NCBI GenBank assembly: GCA_964421595.1
Contig: CAYQXY010000024.1
Coordinates: forward strand, 1 to 64,000
Length of the DNA stretch: 64,000 nt
Source: PXAP01 sp964421595
GTDB lineage: Bacteria > Bacteroidota > Bacteroidia > Bacteroidales > PUMT01
Reading direction: 5' to 3'
Shown here: positions 27,601 through 35,560 of the stretch, in pieces
Numbering within the stretch: position 1 is the stretch's first letter
How the letters are laid out: each line of letters begins with the position of its first letter
The notes under the pieces: model-generated
Database searches by the model: none
Seen by the model: the letters and a program-made list of their open reading frames with translations, nothing else
What the model was told of the DNA's origin: nothing
Program-made: the position numbers and the translations under genes

Positions 27601-27736
27601 AAACCTTTGGACAATTACCAATTATACCGGACTTGATCCTGAGGTCAATACAACCGGACTCACACCAGGCGTTGACGGTCGTACATTCTTTCCGCGTACC
27701 ACAGTATTCTCTTTAGGTGTAAATCTTGGATTTTAA
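24689..27736 (+). CDS. SusC/RagA-family TonB-dependent outer-membrane transporter
   Basis: The 1015-residue protein has an unusually long basic N-region before a signal segment at about 27-46 (IIALMAIIIQLSVPFSMLAA). The carboxypeptidase-regulatory-like domain follows (VSGIVTDETGGTLPGVNVVVRGT), then the region DEVVAVGYGTMRREDITSS, the plug (IQLRGVSSVNAGRSPLVIIDGVPG) and the barrel. It has no STN domain. It forms a pair with the SusD gene 21 bases downstream and is divergent from another SusCD pair, to which it is clearly related but not nearly identical. The substrate is unknown. No standard promoter was recognised upstream. Confidence 0.95.
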   Translation: MMKKKSGFMAKIAHDPITKWQTGKTVIIALMAIIIQLSVPFSMLAAEETSPASTTEAQQSTVSGIVTDETGGTLPGVNVVVRGTTLGTVTNFNGEYTLQIPSPDAVLVFSFVGFTSQEVPVDNRSTLNIVLQESAIALDEVVAVGYGTMRREDITSSVVSVRAEDFNPGTSNNPMDLIQGRVAGLTISRTSFDPNASANIQLRGVSSVNAGRSPLVIIDGVPGADMSSLSPDEIESIEVLKDGSAAAIYGTRGTNGVILITTRSGRATDVAQFDYSSYVQTETISNRLNVLSADQYRELIAQGDLPSHQDHGHSTDWYNELLRTPVTHNHNFAMTGGTQNTQYRASVFFRDAQPIVMQTSRRNFGGRVSLTHTGLDDRWTVQMNLQNTFIESSNTDYGAFEQAITRNPTSPVWDPDNPGLYHDPTGQHNYFNPVARLNQYQIGDDRNLFMGSFRNTLKITDGLEASVMYSFENNTTKRHEYITRDSYQSRNDGYAGQAFRRDRFWKNNTLDMTLNYTLQDVDRHRINVLAGYSYQDFKYDSFEAQNRDFMSDATNWYDMGAGRYLREGMANMGTYMNESTLIGFFGRVNYSLDDKYLITASMRYEGSSKFGVDNKWGAFPAVSVGWRVNNEDFMQNIDFVDNLRVRLGYGETGNQDFGPYQSLVTLQSFGSYYDHITGRWITGWGPAQNPNPMLRWERKKELNLGMDFALFNNVFSGSVDLYERTTEDLLFNYDAPMPPNVHSTIFTNVGTMVNRGVEVFAEAVVLNRNDLRLTTSINWSYLHNELTRLSDDTYSLGYIQMYGLPAPGSLGDAMRLEEGKRVGSYYGYKHHGFTEDGNWLFYKQDGSVATPNEMSLDDRQYIGNGLPKMNGGLNANLSYRNWDLNVFFRGEFMYDILNMKPMYYANKTLLASYNQLEDLLDKYSHINSAVQYSDYYLERGDYVKLDNLSLAYTFNIANRNIRSLRVNATAQNLWTITNYTGLDPEVNTTGLTPGVDGRTFFPRTTVFSLGVNLGF

Positions 27737-27757
27737 TATTATAATAAAGTATATATT

Positions 27758-29503
27758 ATGAGAAAAATAATTTTGTTTTTACTTATTTCTGTTACGATTT
27801 TTTCCTGTACAGATCTTGAAGAAACGCTTTACAGCGGAATTTCAAGGGATAATTTCTACAATAACGAAGAGGAAGTTACTGCTGCCATCCTTCGTGTTTA
27901 TGAGCATGGCAGATGGTTCTTTACCAATACGTTTGATGCATATGTGCTCGAAGAGCTGACCGCCGACCAGATTGTTGTTACCCAGAAAGGTGGTCACTGG
28001 TATGATCAGGGAAAATTCATTCGCCTGCATCGTCATGAATGGACATCTGAAGAACCGGAAATATACGGAACCTGGAGAGGAGCCTTTATCGGGGTAGCAC
28101 TCAGCAATACCCTTATAGATGAACTCGGTTCACTTGATTATACTGAGATTCCCGGAAACCTTACCGCAGAAATGCAGCAGATGCACATAAACGAAATGCG
28201 TATCCTCAGAGCTCACTATTATTATCATCTTGTCAGCTGGTTTGGAACCCTTCCTATTTCTGAGATCTCATCAGGTGCGTCTCCAGACCCCTCTTCCAGG
28301 GAAGAAGTTTACAACTGGGCCGTTGCTGAACTTGAAGAGGCTACTGAGCTGATGCCGGAAGTTACTTACCGTAATGCCAGGGGCAGACTTAACAAGGCTG
28401 CAGGCAAACTGCTTCTTGCCAGATTCTATCTCAATTCAGAAGTGTGGACTGGTACACCTCGTTATGCAGAAGCCGAGCAGGTTGTTCGCGCAATAATTGA
28501 TGGCCAGTATGGGAATTTCGAGCTTGACCCGACCTTCTACGGACCATTTGCTCATGACAATGCGCAAAACTCCAACGAAGTAATATATGGGTTTGCCCGT
28601 GAATATACTTTTACAGGGAATTTCAACAATTATAATCCATTTTACCATTACCAGGCACCACAGTATTTTGGTTCAATAGGTCAGCCATGGAACGGCTTCC
28701 ACCTGCAGCCATCTCGTGTTGCGCCTGTAAGGGGTACCGACTATCCGGTAAGGGAGAGTCACCCGCGTTTTATTCCTGTTGATGACTATGACCGCGAATC
28801 GCTTGATATGTATAACTGGTCTGGTGGTATTGGCAACCCTTATGAGAAGTTCCATGATGATGATCTGCGCAAGCAGGCATTTAACTTTGCAGGTCCTGTT
28901 GGAGTTGACAACAAGGATTTCAACCAGGTGATTGGAATGTTCCTTGAGGGACATCAGGATTCTCCAATTACCGGGATCACCGGAACCGGAAGTAATGAAT
29001 ATCCCGGACAGGACCTTGTATTTGTTGATTTCGTTGCACGTGCAAGTGAAGGCAGTAACGAGTCTGCCACCTCAGAGGGAGAGGAAAATACAGGTATACG
29101 TCTTGTAAAATATCCTGTATATCCACAGGTGTTTGATGGCTATATGAACGCTGACTGGACCGAGTTCAGGCTCGCCGAAGCTTATTATATACTTGCTGAA
29201 ACGCTTATACGCCAGGTTAAGCCCGGTGCAGCTGATGCCATCAATGAAGTTAAGCAAAGGAATTTTGTCGATTATGCCCCTCATGCCTATACTGATGCAC
29301 AGCTTGACCTTGATGAGATGCTGGAAGAATGGGGCCGTGAATTCCTTGGAGAAAGACGTCGCAGGACTGACTTAATCAGGTTTGGCAAATTCGGTGAAGC
29401 CTGGTGGGATAAAAATTCATCTGCCAGCACCAGAGAATTGTTCCCATATCCTGCAAGGGTTTTGAGTACCAATCCGAACCTGGTACAAAACCCGGGCTAC
29501 TAA
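27758..29503 (+). CDS. SusD/RagB-family substrate-binding lipoprotein
   Basis: The 581-residue protein has a leader with lipobox FSC (Cys17, SVTIFSCTDL). The SusD helical fold includes MRILRAHYYYHLVSWFG in the TPR region, and the family end FPYPARVLSTNPNLVQNPGY. It should sit on the SusC barrel encoded 21 bases upstream and bind the substrate. The gene pair ends at a strong terminator (29541-29576), so the operon is only these two genes. Confidence 0.95.
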   Translation: MRKIILFLLISVTIFSCTDLEETLYSGISRDNFYNNEEEVTAAILRVYEHGRWFFTNTFDAYVLEELTADQIVVTQKGGHWYDQGKFIRLHRHEWTSEEPEIYGTWRGAFIGVALSNTLIDELGSLDYTEIPGNLTAEMQQMHINEMRILRAHYYYHLVSWFGTLPISEISSGASPDPSSREEVYNWAVAELEEATELMPEVTYRNARGRLNKAAGKLLLARFYLNSEVWTGTPRYAEAEQVVRAIIDGQYGNFELDPTFYGPFAHDNAQNSNEVIYGFAREYTFTGNFNNYNPFYHYQAPQYFGSIGQPWNGFHLQPSRVAPVRGTDYPVRESHPRFIPVDDYDRESLDMYNWSGGIGNPYEKFHDDDLRKQAFNFAGPVGVDNKDFNQVIGMFLEGHQDSPITGITGTGSNEYPGQDLVFVDFVARASEGSNESATSEGEENTGIRLVKYPVYPQVFDGYMNADWTEFRLAEAYYILAETLIRQVKPGAADAINEVKQRNFVDYAPHAYTDAQLDLDEMLEEWGREFLGERRRRTDLIRFGKFGEAWWDKNSSASTRELFPYPARVLSTNPNLVQNPGY

Positions 29504-29540
29504 GCTATAGTATTGGAGAGGTAATTTCTTTATAATTCAG

Positions 29541-29576
29541 GCGGGGAGATCAGAAAAATGATCTCCCCGCTTTTTT
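29541..29576 (+). terminator. Strong terminator of the rightward susCD operon
   Basis: A 12-bp perfect stem GCGGGGAGATCA/TGATCTCCCCGC with a 6-base loop is followed by TTTTTT. It lies 37 bases after the susD stop. Confidence 0.95.
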
Positions 29577-29836
29577 GTGGAGTAAGGTTATGGGAATCGG
29601 AAATCGGAGTGTGAATTCTGGCAAATTCAGTTAAAGAACCAATCCATGCCAGCATCAGTAAATATAAAATCTAAAATGCGGCACGCCAGGTCATTCAGGA
29701 AACCGCCACCGAAAATATTACCTGTCACTAAAAGCTGGATGACCCGGCAAAAGTAGCGGATTATGCCTTATTAAATCAGGTTTTCGGGAACGCCTTACAG
29801 GCTTTCCATTCTGAAGAATAGTTTTTCAGGACAAAG
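29577..29836. other. Non-coding stretch with a possible gene relic
   Basis: No intact gene is present. In one plus-strand frame (29675-29821) a 49-codon stretch with one internal stop (29729-29731) reads like protein (its last part is KLDDPAKVADYALLNQVFGN). It may be a decayed gene end, but chance is not excluded. Confidence 0.3.
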
Positions 29837-30421
29837 TCAGGTCTTCCTTGGCATACGGATAGCTTTCCCCGTTTGATTCCGGGACGTCATGCCTGCACCA
29901 CCGGCCGATCCGCCAGGCTTTGACTGGGAGAAGCTTTCCTTTTTAACCGGCGGAGCAACAGCTTTACTATCGGCAGCAGGTTTCTCCTCCTCACTCTCAG
30001 TATCCGGGCCCTCGTCTTCATTACCGGTTTCAACTGTTTCAGAATTCAGGAGGTCATATTTCACAAGCAGGTTATACCAGTGAATAATCTTTTTCATATC
30101 TGAAACATAAACTCTTTCCCTGTCATATTCAGGAAGCACCTCTTCAAAGTATTTTTTAATTTCTTCGTTGGGCGATTTGTGAGGAAGTGCTTCTTTCCCA
30201 TCTGAATGCCTGAACATTCTTTTCAGTACCTCAGCCAGGGGTATTTCTTCAGTTTCCGTAAAAACAGCAATTTCTTCAAGAGTACTCATCCTGGAGGTCG
30301 AATAAGCACTGATCCTCTTCTTGTCTTCCAATGATTCGACAATTATTGCATTCCTGCCCTGAGTAATAAATCTGAATAAACCGGGGTAACCCGAAATCGC
30401 AATCAAATCCTTTAAATCCAT
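29837..30421 (-). CDS. DUF5606-family conserved Bacteroidota protein
   Basis: The 194-residue protein has a conserved N-terminal domain (about 1-125, MDLKDLIAISGYPGLFRFI ... RVYVSDMKKIIHWYNLLV) that matches the DUF5606 family as I recognise it. A low-complexity acidic then basic tail follows (about 130-194, rich in Glu, Pro, Ser, Gly) that is probably disordered. It is the last gene of a housekeeping block beginning at nusB, 24 bases after coaE. Its function is not known. The location next to coaE and the Sec accessory genes is typical for the phylum. Confidence 0.8.
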   Translation of the reverse strand: MDLKDLIAISGYPGLFRFITQGRNAIIVESLEDKKRISAYSTSRMSTLEEIAVFTETEEIPLAEVLKRMFRHSDGKEALPHKSPNEEIKKYFEEVLPEYDRERVYVSDMKKIIHWYNLLVKYDLLNSETVETGNEDEGPDTESEEEKPAADSKAVAPPVKKESFSQSKPGGSAGGAGMTSRNQTGKAIRMPRKT

Positions 30422-30445
30422 ATAATTTATTTTTAATAAAAAAAT

Positions 30446-31051
30446 TTACTTATAACCTGGCATGTAACCTTTACTGAATTTTGAATGCATCTCCAGAATA
30501 ACGGGCAGAACTGCCGAAGTATTATCATTTTCGATTACAAATCCTGCTTTCAGGGCTTTCGTTTCATCAGGCCACTGATTCGCCATTCGATTTTTTATAT
30601 TGGCAACTGTGTCGCCATCACGCTTTATTATTCGCCTTATTCTTGTCTCCTCCGGTGCCGTTATGAGAATAACTGTATCAAGTTCTGCATAGGCACCTGA
30701 TTCAAACAGAATGGCTGCCTCTTTAACAATATAAGCCACCTCCCTCTGTTTTTCAAGCCAGCCGGCAAAATCTGCCCTGACAGCAGGATGGATTATTTCA
30801 TTAATCCTTTTCAATGCATCAGGATCATTAAAAACAATCTGCGCCAGGGCCTGCCTGTCAGGAACACCTTCCTTTATAATGCCCTCACCAAATGATATGC
30901 TTAATTTTTCCAGTACATTCCTGTCAGTATTCATGATGCTCCTGGCACTTAGATCGGCATTATAAACCGGGACTCCCAAAACGGAAAATACACGGCTGAC
31001 AATAGTTTTTCCTGACCCAATTCCACCTGTTATTCCTACCTTGAGCATCAC
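30446..31051 (-). CDS. coaE: Dephospho-CoA kinase
   Basis: The 201-residue P-loop kinase has GITGGIGSGKT (Walker A, about 7-17) at the N-terminus, followed by VFSVLGVPVYNADLSARSIM with the conserved Asp of the substrate site. It phosphorylates the 3'-OH of dephospho-CoA, the last step of coenzyme A synthesis. Its start overlaps the end of the ybbR-like gene by 4 bases, indicating translational coupling. Confidence 0.95.
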   Translation of the reverse strand: MMLKVGITGGIGSGKTIVSRVFSVLGVPVYNADLSARSIMNTDRNVLEKLSISFGEGIIKEGVPDRQALAQIVFNDPDALKRINEIIHPAVRADFAGWLEKQREVAYIVKEAAILFESGAYAELDTVILITAPEETRIRRIIKRDGDTVANIKNRMANQWPDETKALKAGFVIENDNTSAVLPVILEMHSKFSKGYMPGYK

Positions 31052-32082
31052 CTCTCAATTAAAAAATCAACAGCAACCGGATAAAATCGTACGGCTCTTA
31101 CCAGCTCCGGCTGCTTCAAAAGGCTGACTTCAAGACGTGACTGTCCTTCAACTATCCTCTCATAGTCAACAATAGCATTAAATTGCTGTGTATTTACCTT
31201 TTCATAATCAGAAAGTGCAACCAGGTAAGAAACGGTAATATCTGAAGGAAAAGTCTTCATCTTCATACCCTCAGGCATATTAATTATTTCGAGAGAAACT
31301 TTGATTTTTGCTTCTGTAAACTGTTCAACAGGAATATGAACCAGGGCCTCATTGAAAGAATAACTCAACAGATCAAAATCCTGAATTCTTACTTCTTCAT
31401 AGACAGATTCATTGAGGTTCTTCAAACTTAATAACTGAGTGGGAACAAATTTCATAGTATCAATTATGGAAGCGGGTCCCGAGACAGTTACAGAATCAGG
31501 CTCTACACTTATATTCCCCTTAAGCATGAATTGCTGCTGAAACCCGAGGTCAACTTCAGGCCTAACCGGCAAACTTCTGCTTATAGTTTCAGTAAAATTA
31601 AAAAAAAGGGTATCAGGTTCAATATCAATAATATTAATATCTGCTCCCAGTTGACCAGCAATGCGTGTCCTGGCGACAGATGAGAGAATATAAAAATTGC
31701 TTGTCTCAGAACCGGGCAACTCGGTAAGAGAAAACGAACCGACATCAAAAACGATAGGCAGCAACTGACGGCTTACATAATATTTTACAAGTGTATACCC
31801 GTAAGCATTAACTGTCAGGTCAAGGCTGGAAGGAAGGTCTCCGACAATTACCTTATTCTCGGGGAAGTTGGTATATCTGACCGGGTAGCTCAGACTGGTA
31901 GTGTATTCCAGTCCGAGAACATTTAAAAACCAGAATATTGTTGCTACCACCACGAAGAACATGAATACCATTACCCTGCGATCCAGTTTAATCCTGAAAA
32001 GCCTGACAATGGCATTCTTAATAAAACTTACGCTTAACAATATCCTTTTTGCCAAAGTTAACGGGTTATCAATTATAAACAA
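31048..32082 (-). CDS. YbbR-like domain protein
   Basis: The 344-residue protein has one N-terminal membrane segment (about 35-55, VMVFMFFVVVATIFWFLNVL). Extracytoplasmic YbbR-like repeats follow, rich in beta strands (LDLTVNAYGYTLVKYYV, SVTVSGPASIIDTM). In Firmicutes, the YbbR homologue CdaR binds a diadenylate cyclase; no such cyclase is beside it here. In Bacteroidota it is typically found between yajC and coaE, as here. The role is unknown but probably at the cell envelope. Confidence 0.85.
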   Translation of the reverse strand: MFIIDNPLTLAKRILLSVSFIKNAIVRLFRIKLDRRVMVFMFFVVVATIFWFLNVLGLEYTTSLSYPVRYTNFPENKVIVGDLPSSLDLTVNAYGYTLVKYYVSRQLLPIVFDVGSFSLTELPGSETSNFYILSSVARTRIAGQLGADINIIDIEPDTLFFNFTETISRSLPVRPEVDLGFQQQFMLKGNISVEPDSVTVSGPASIIDTMKFVPTQLLSLKNLNESVYEEVRIQDFDLLSYSFNEALVHIPVEQFTEAKIKVSLEIINMPEGMKMKTFPSDITVSYLVALSDYEKVNTQQFNAIVDYERIVEGQSRLEVSLLKQPELVRAVRFYPVAVDFLIER

Positions 32083-32141
32083 TATCCAGTACCAGGATCA
32101 TATCCCGATATTAACATCTGACGATCTACCCGGGAAATATG

Positions 32142-32471
32142 CTATCGCTGAACAGGCATATCAGTTGGATCGGCAAGTACTGCGTTTTTATCGACCTTCA
32201 GATGAACATTATTGCCAACGTCAATAGTAATAACCTGGCCGGATATGTCATTTATTTTCCCATAAATACCACCGGTAGTAACAATTTTATCGCCTTTTTT
32301 CAAAGCTTCCCTGAAATTTCTAAGATCTTTCTGCTTCTTCATTTGCGGCCTTATCATGAAAAAATAGAAAACAACGATAATAAGTAAAAGAGGAAGAAAA
32401 GAGACCAGGGGACTCTGGCCCTCTGCCGGTGGTCCCATCAGTAATAAAACAGATAAATTAGTCATTGTCAT
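32142..32471 (-). CDS. yajC: Preprotein translocase accessory subunit YajC
   Basis: The 109-residue protein has a single membrane helix (about 24-42, LVSFLPLLLIIVVFYFFMIRP). A KOW-like cytoplasmic part follows (LKKGDKIVTTGGIYGKINDISG), the hallmark of YajC. It associates with SecDF at the Sec translocon. The conserved YajC core is intact. Confidence 0.95.
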   Translation of the reverse strand: MTMTNLSVLLLMGPPAEGQSPLVSFLPLLLIIVVFYFFMIRPQMKKQKDLRNFREALKKGDKIVTTGGIYGKINDISGQVITIDVGNNVHLKVDKNAVLADPTDMPVQR

Positions 32472-32509
32472 TTTTATAAAAATTATTGAAATTAATATAT
32501 TAAAAAAAA

Positions 32510-32932
32510 CTATTCTACAACAGCCCTTAAAGCCAGAGTCTGCATCCCGGCATTAGTGATGACCTGAATTGTTTTGGTCTGATATCCCCTGAAACCCTGA
32601 GTATTGAATACGGCCTTAAGATTTCCCTCCTTACCGGGGGCTACCGGTTTATTGTCATATTCGGGAACAGTGCATCCGCAATCAGCCCTCGCTGAATATA
32701 TTACAAGGGGAATATTTCCGGTATTTTTATAAATGAAAGTGTATGCCAGCTTTTCTCCATGGCTTACGGTTCCAAAATCATACCGGGAAGTACGAAACTC
32801 AATTTCTGCTGTTCCCTCTGCATTAAGAGAATCGGTCAGTTCAGTTGTATGCCCGGATAATTCCGGGTTGGGCCTGCCACACGATATTGAACCCAGGATA
32901 ATTAAAACAAACAACAGGGCAAATCCTCTCAT
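32510..32932 (-). CDS. DUF1573 lipoprotein
   Basis: The 140-residue product has a lipobox SISC (Cys18). The DUF1573 Ig-like domain has the signature FRTSRYDFGTVSHGEKLAYTFIYKNTGNIPLVI and CGCTVPEYDNKPVAPG. Such proteins are common surface or periplasmic lipoproteins in Bacteroidota and their function is unknown. It lies between nusB and yajC on the same strand and has a -7-like box just upstream (32965-32972). Confidence 0.88.
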   Translation of the reverse strand: MRGFALLFVLIILGSISCGRPNPELSGHTTELTDSLNAEGTAEIEFRTSRYDFGTVSHGEKLAYTFIYKNTGNIPLVIYSARADCGCTVPEYDNKPVAPGKEGNLKAVFNTQGFRGYQTKTIQVITNAGMQTLALRAVVE

Positions 32933-32964
32933 AACTTTTATTATTTCATTAGTATGTATTGCCG

Positions 32965-32972
32965 CAAATTTA
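32965..32972 (-). promoter_or_regulatory. -7 box for the DUF1573/yajC/ybbR/coaE genes
   Basis: TAAATTTG on the minus strand fits TAnnTTTG and lies 33 bases before the DUF1573 start. No TTTG is present at the expected -33 spacing, so transcription may also continue from nusB. Confidence 0.4.
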
Positions 32973-33038
32973 ATTTAATTACTTATTAAAGCATAGTAAA
33001 TACCATGAGTATTCGTCAATAAAGTCTGAACAAACCGG

Positions 33039-33986
33039 TTATTCACCAATTAATCCGCGACCCTTCTTCACAATACGATTCTCTGCCTTTAACTGCTGGA
33101 TTATTTTATCAAGTATCCCATTTATAAAATTGCTGCTTTTCTCAGTGCTGTAATATTTTGCAATCTCAATGTATTCGTTAAAAGTGACCTTCGTTGGAAT
33201 AGATTCGTTTTCAAGAATCTCAGCAATTGCAAGTTCCATAATCAGGATATCCATGTATGCAATCCGTTCGACATCCCAGTTCCGGGTATGCTGGTCTATC
33301 AGCTTTTCATATTCCTCGTGGTGCATTACAATATTGCGGAACAATTTAGTAACGAATTCACGGTCTTCATCATCCTTGAAAAGAGAGTAAACCGGTATGG
33401 ACTCACCATCAGGCCCGGAAAATTTTTTCAGGCTCTTCTCAACCATATGCACGGTAAACTCAAGATCATCATTCCAGTAAATACTTCTCTCTTCCAGCAC
33501 CTGATCGAGAGATTCGGAGACAATGATCTGTTCATTCAACATCTGCAGGATGAACTTCTTATCAGATTGCCACGATGATTCATCTTCAGCCATATATGAT
33601 TGATACAACCCTGATGAAATGAGTTGATTATATAATTCCCTTATCAACTCAGGATTCTTCATCCATGATATTTTATATGTCTGAAGAAGTGAATTGAGTT
33701 GCCCGTGATCTTCAAGATGAACGATCAGCCGGTTATCAACAAAGCGTGTATTGGGATTGAGATCATCGAAGGTGGGCGACAATTTTGACCGGGCAAGATC
33801 TATTCTCTGGCGGGCGTATCTTGCAAGCTCTGTTATAAGCATGAAAATTGAAAGATAAAGTTCGTAGGTTTTTCCTATGCTGTAAAACAGTTCTTTCTCA
33901 GATTTGGCCAGTGTATCAATGTCAGACTTAAAATAGGCATAAGCTACCTGCAAAACCTTGATCCTTAATAATCTCCTACTAATCAT
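33039..33986 (-). CDS. nusB: Transcription antitermination protein NusB (long form)
   Basis: The 315-residue product ends in a recognisable NusB domain (about 210-300: ILIMELAIAEILENESIPTKVTFNEYIEIAKYYSTEKSSNFINGILDKI). Its N-terminus MISRRLLRIKVLQVAYAYF is also typical. It is about twice as long as E. coli NusB because of an inserted helical middle region, a form common in Bacteroidota. NusB binds boxA RNA with NusE to prevent premature termination in rRNA operons. It heads the DUF1573-yajC-ybbR-coaE-DUF5606 block. Confidence 0.93.
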   Translation of the reverse strand: MISRRLLRIKVLQVAYAYFKSDIDTLAKSEKELFYSIGKTYELYLSIFMLITELARYARQRIDLARSKLSPTFDDLNPNTRFVDNRLIVHLEDHGQLNSLLQTYKISWMKNPELIRELYNQLISSGLYQSYMAEDESSWQSDKKFILQMLNEQIIVSESLDQVLEERSIYWNDDLEFTVHMVEKSLKKFSGPDGESIPVYSLFKDDEDREFVTKLFRNIVMHHEEYEKLIDQHTRNWDVERIAYMDILIMELAIAEILENESIPTKVTFNEYIEIAKYYSTEKSSNFINGILDKIIQQLKAENRIVKKGRGLIGE

Positions 33987-34149
33987 TTTTTTTAAAGAGC
34001 GTATGTTTAATTATTTGCGAATGTGCAAAGTAAATACAAATTAATCAAACATAGACGGATTTTTTTAAAATAATTGAACCATTTACCAACGTAAATTTGT
34101 GTTTGGAATATAAAATTATTTTATTTGTTAAAATAAAATGATTTCATGC

Positions 34150-34176
34150 ATTGTCACAATTTCTTTTTTTGACAAT
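34150..34176 (+). promoter_or_regulatory. 7-bp inverted repeat upstream of the PUR-family gene
   Basis: ATTGTCA (34150-34156) and TGACAAT (34170-34176) are perfect complements, 13 bases apart. They lie 75 bases ahead of the DUF3276 start codon, in the promoter area. It could be an operator; no consensus -7 box was identified. Confidence 0.3.
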
Positions 34177-34250
34177 TATAACTCCTGATATCTTAAACAT
34201 TATCAAGACTTTTTTAAACAGAGATTAATAAACCATAAAAAAGCAGGAAG

Positions 34251-34616
34251 ATGGAAGAGAATGAAAAAAAAACAGAAGAAGAGAACGGAGGAAGACTGGA
34301 AATCTTCTCGCAAACGGTAAGAGCCGGTAAAAGAACTTATTTTTTCGATGTTAAGGCAACCAGGAATAATGATTATTACCTGACAATTACCGAAAGCAAA
34401 AAACGATTTAACAAAGAAGGTAAACAATATTTTGAAAAGCATAAAATATTCCTCTACAAGGAAGATTTCGAAAAGTTTAGTGAAGGACTTTCAGAAGTCA
34501 TTTCATATATTAACACTGAGCAACCTTATGAGGATGAGGTAGTTGTCGAAAACGATGATAATAAGGAACTGACCGAAAGCTTCACCAATTTAAGCTTTGA
34601 CGACCTTGATAAATAA
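34251..34616 (+). CDS. DUF3276, PUR-alpha-like nucleic-acid-binding protein
   Basis: The 121-residue protein carries a single PUR-like domain (about 12-85: LEIFSQTVRAGKRTYFFDVKATRNNDYYLTITESKKRF). It has the Whirly-like fold of Bacteroidetes and Borrelia PUR proteins, which bind RNA and DNA. The tail is acidic. It is monocistronic, divergent from nusB, and an inverted repeat lies in its upstream region. Its cellular role is unknown; the nucleic-acid binding is from family knowledge. Confidence 0.9.
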   Translation: MEENEKKTEEENGGRLEIFSQTVRAGKRTYFFDVKATRNNDYYLTITESKKRFNKEGKQYFEKHKIFLYKEDFEKFSEGLSEVISYINTEQPYEDEVVVENDDNKELTESFTNLSFDDLDK

Positions 34617-34717
34617 TTCAGGTCAGCACCTGTAATTATTCTGTTTCGGCGCCACAGATGGTTCATTCGATATTGCCATTATAGATATTGCAGGTCGGGA
34701 CTTTAATAATGGTCTGA

Positions 34718-35479
34718 TTACCGGAAAAGGCTAAGGGGATAGGTTTTACTGAATTCTTCAACTATTTCATATAATTTCGGCGGAAGCGTTTCTGTTATAT
34801 TCCGGACAATCTGCCCGGGCACATCTTTGTAGTATGCCTGTGCGATTCCCCCTGTTATGCTGGCTATTGAGTTTCTGCTGCCTTCAAGTGATCTTGCCAG
34901 GCTAATTGCACTTTCATAATCGGTACTGTCGAGAAATGCTATAATTGATTCAGGTACGGACCCCTGGCAAGACTGGTCATAATAATAACCCGGCCGTATC
35001 TCTTCTATTGTTTTATGCAGGTTATAGCTGAATTCTGATTCAATATAACTGCGTATCTCTTCTTTTGTGCGACCATTCCTTGCAAGAAATACAGCAGCTG
35101 CAACCGCCTGTGCCCCCTTAATTCCATCAGGATGGCTATGGCTTACCCCGGCATTATTATAGGCCTCGTCGAGTACCTCCTGAAGTGTCCTGCATGCCAG
35201 GCCGATCGGACTTACCCGCAGGGCGGCTCCATTATTCCAGCTGTTAAAGGGTACAGGGTCCTCCTGCCTGAGCCACCGCATAAAGCCGGCACCATAAGAC
35301 TGATCAGGAAATTTCCTGCCATAAGCCTGTAAGAATCCAGTATAATCCCTTCCGTTTAATAAAGAGTCCATCACAGCAACCGTGAAGATCGTATTACCGG
35401 TAAATCGGTCATTACCAGCCATATCGCCCCCAATAGCCCCGATAATCAATTTTTCAGAAGGATAATTGATCGTTACCAA
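34718..35479 (-). CDS. ADP-ribosylglycohydrolase-like protein with degenerate metal site
   Basis: The 253-residue protein keeps the family frame: LIIGAIGGDMAG near the N-terminus, the ADP-ribose loop NNGAALRVSPIGLAC (82-96), SHSHPDGIKGAQAVAAA (113-129) and the C-terminal SIASITGGIAQAYY (204-217). Active members coordinate two Mg2+ ions through an N-terminal TDDT motif and a C-terminal DSDT motif. Here these read TGNT (27-30) and SRNS (201-204), so all canonical acidic residues at these sites are replaced. The segment between GGD and TGNT is also shortened. It is therefore probably a binding protein or a changed enzyme rather than a normal ADP-ribosyl hydrolase. It lies between the PUR gene (convergent) and a HEAT-like gene. 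Confidence 0.75.
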   Translation of the reverse strand: MVTINYPSEKLIIGAIGGDMAGNDRFTGNTIFTVAVMDSLLNGRDYTGFLQAYGRKFPDQSYGAGFMRWLRQEDPVPFNSWNNGAALRVSPIGLACRTLQEVLDEAYNNAGVSHSHPDGIKGAQAVAAAVFLARNGRTKEEIRSYIESEFSYNLHKTIEEIRPGYYYDQSCQGSVPESIIAFLDSTDYESAISLARSLEGSRNSIASITGGIAQAYYKDVPGQIVRNITETLPPKLYEIVEEFSKTYPLSLFR

Positions 35480-35560
35480 TTCAATATTATATTTTAATTA
35501 TCACTTTAGTTGAAGCCGGATTTAAGTTAACGGGAAAGCCCAGGGATCAGAACCGGACAA

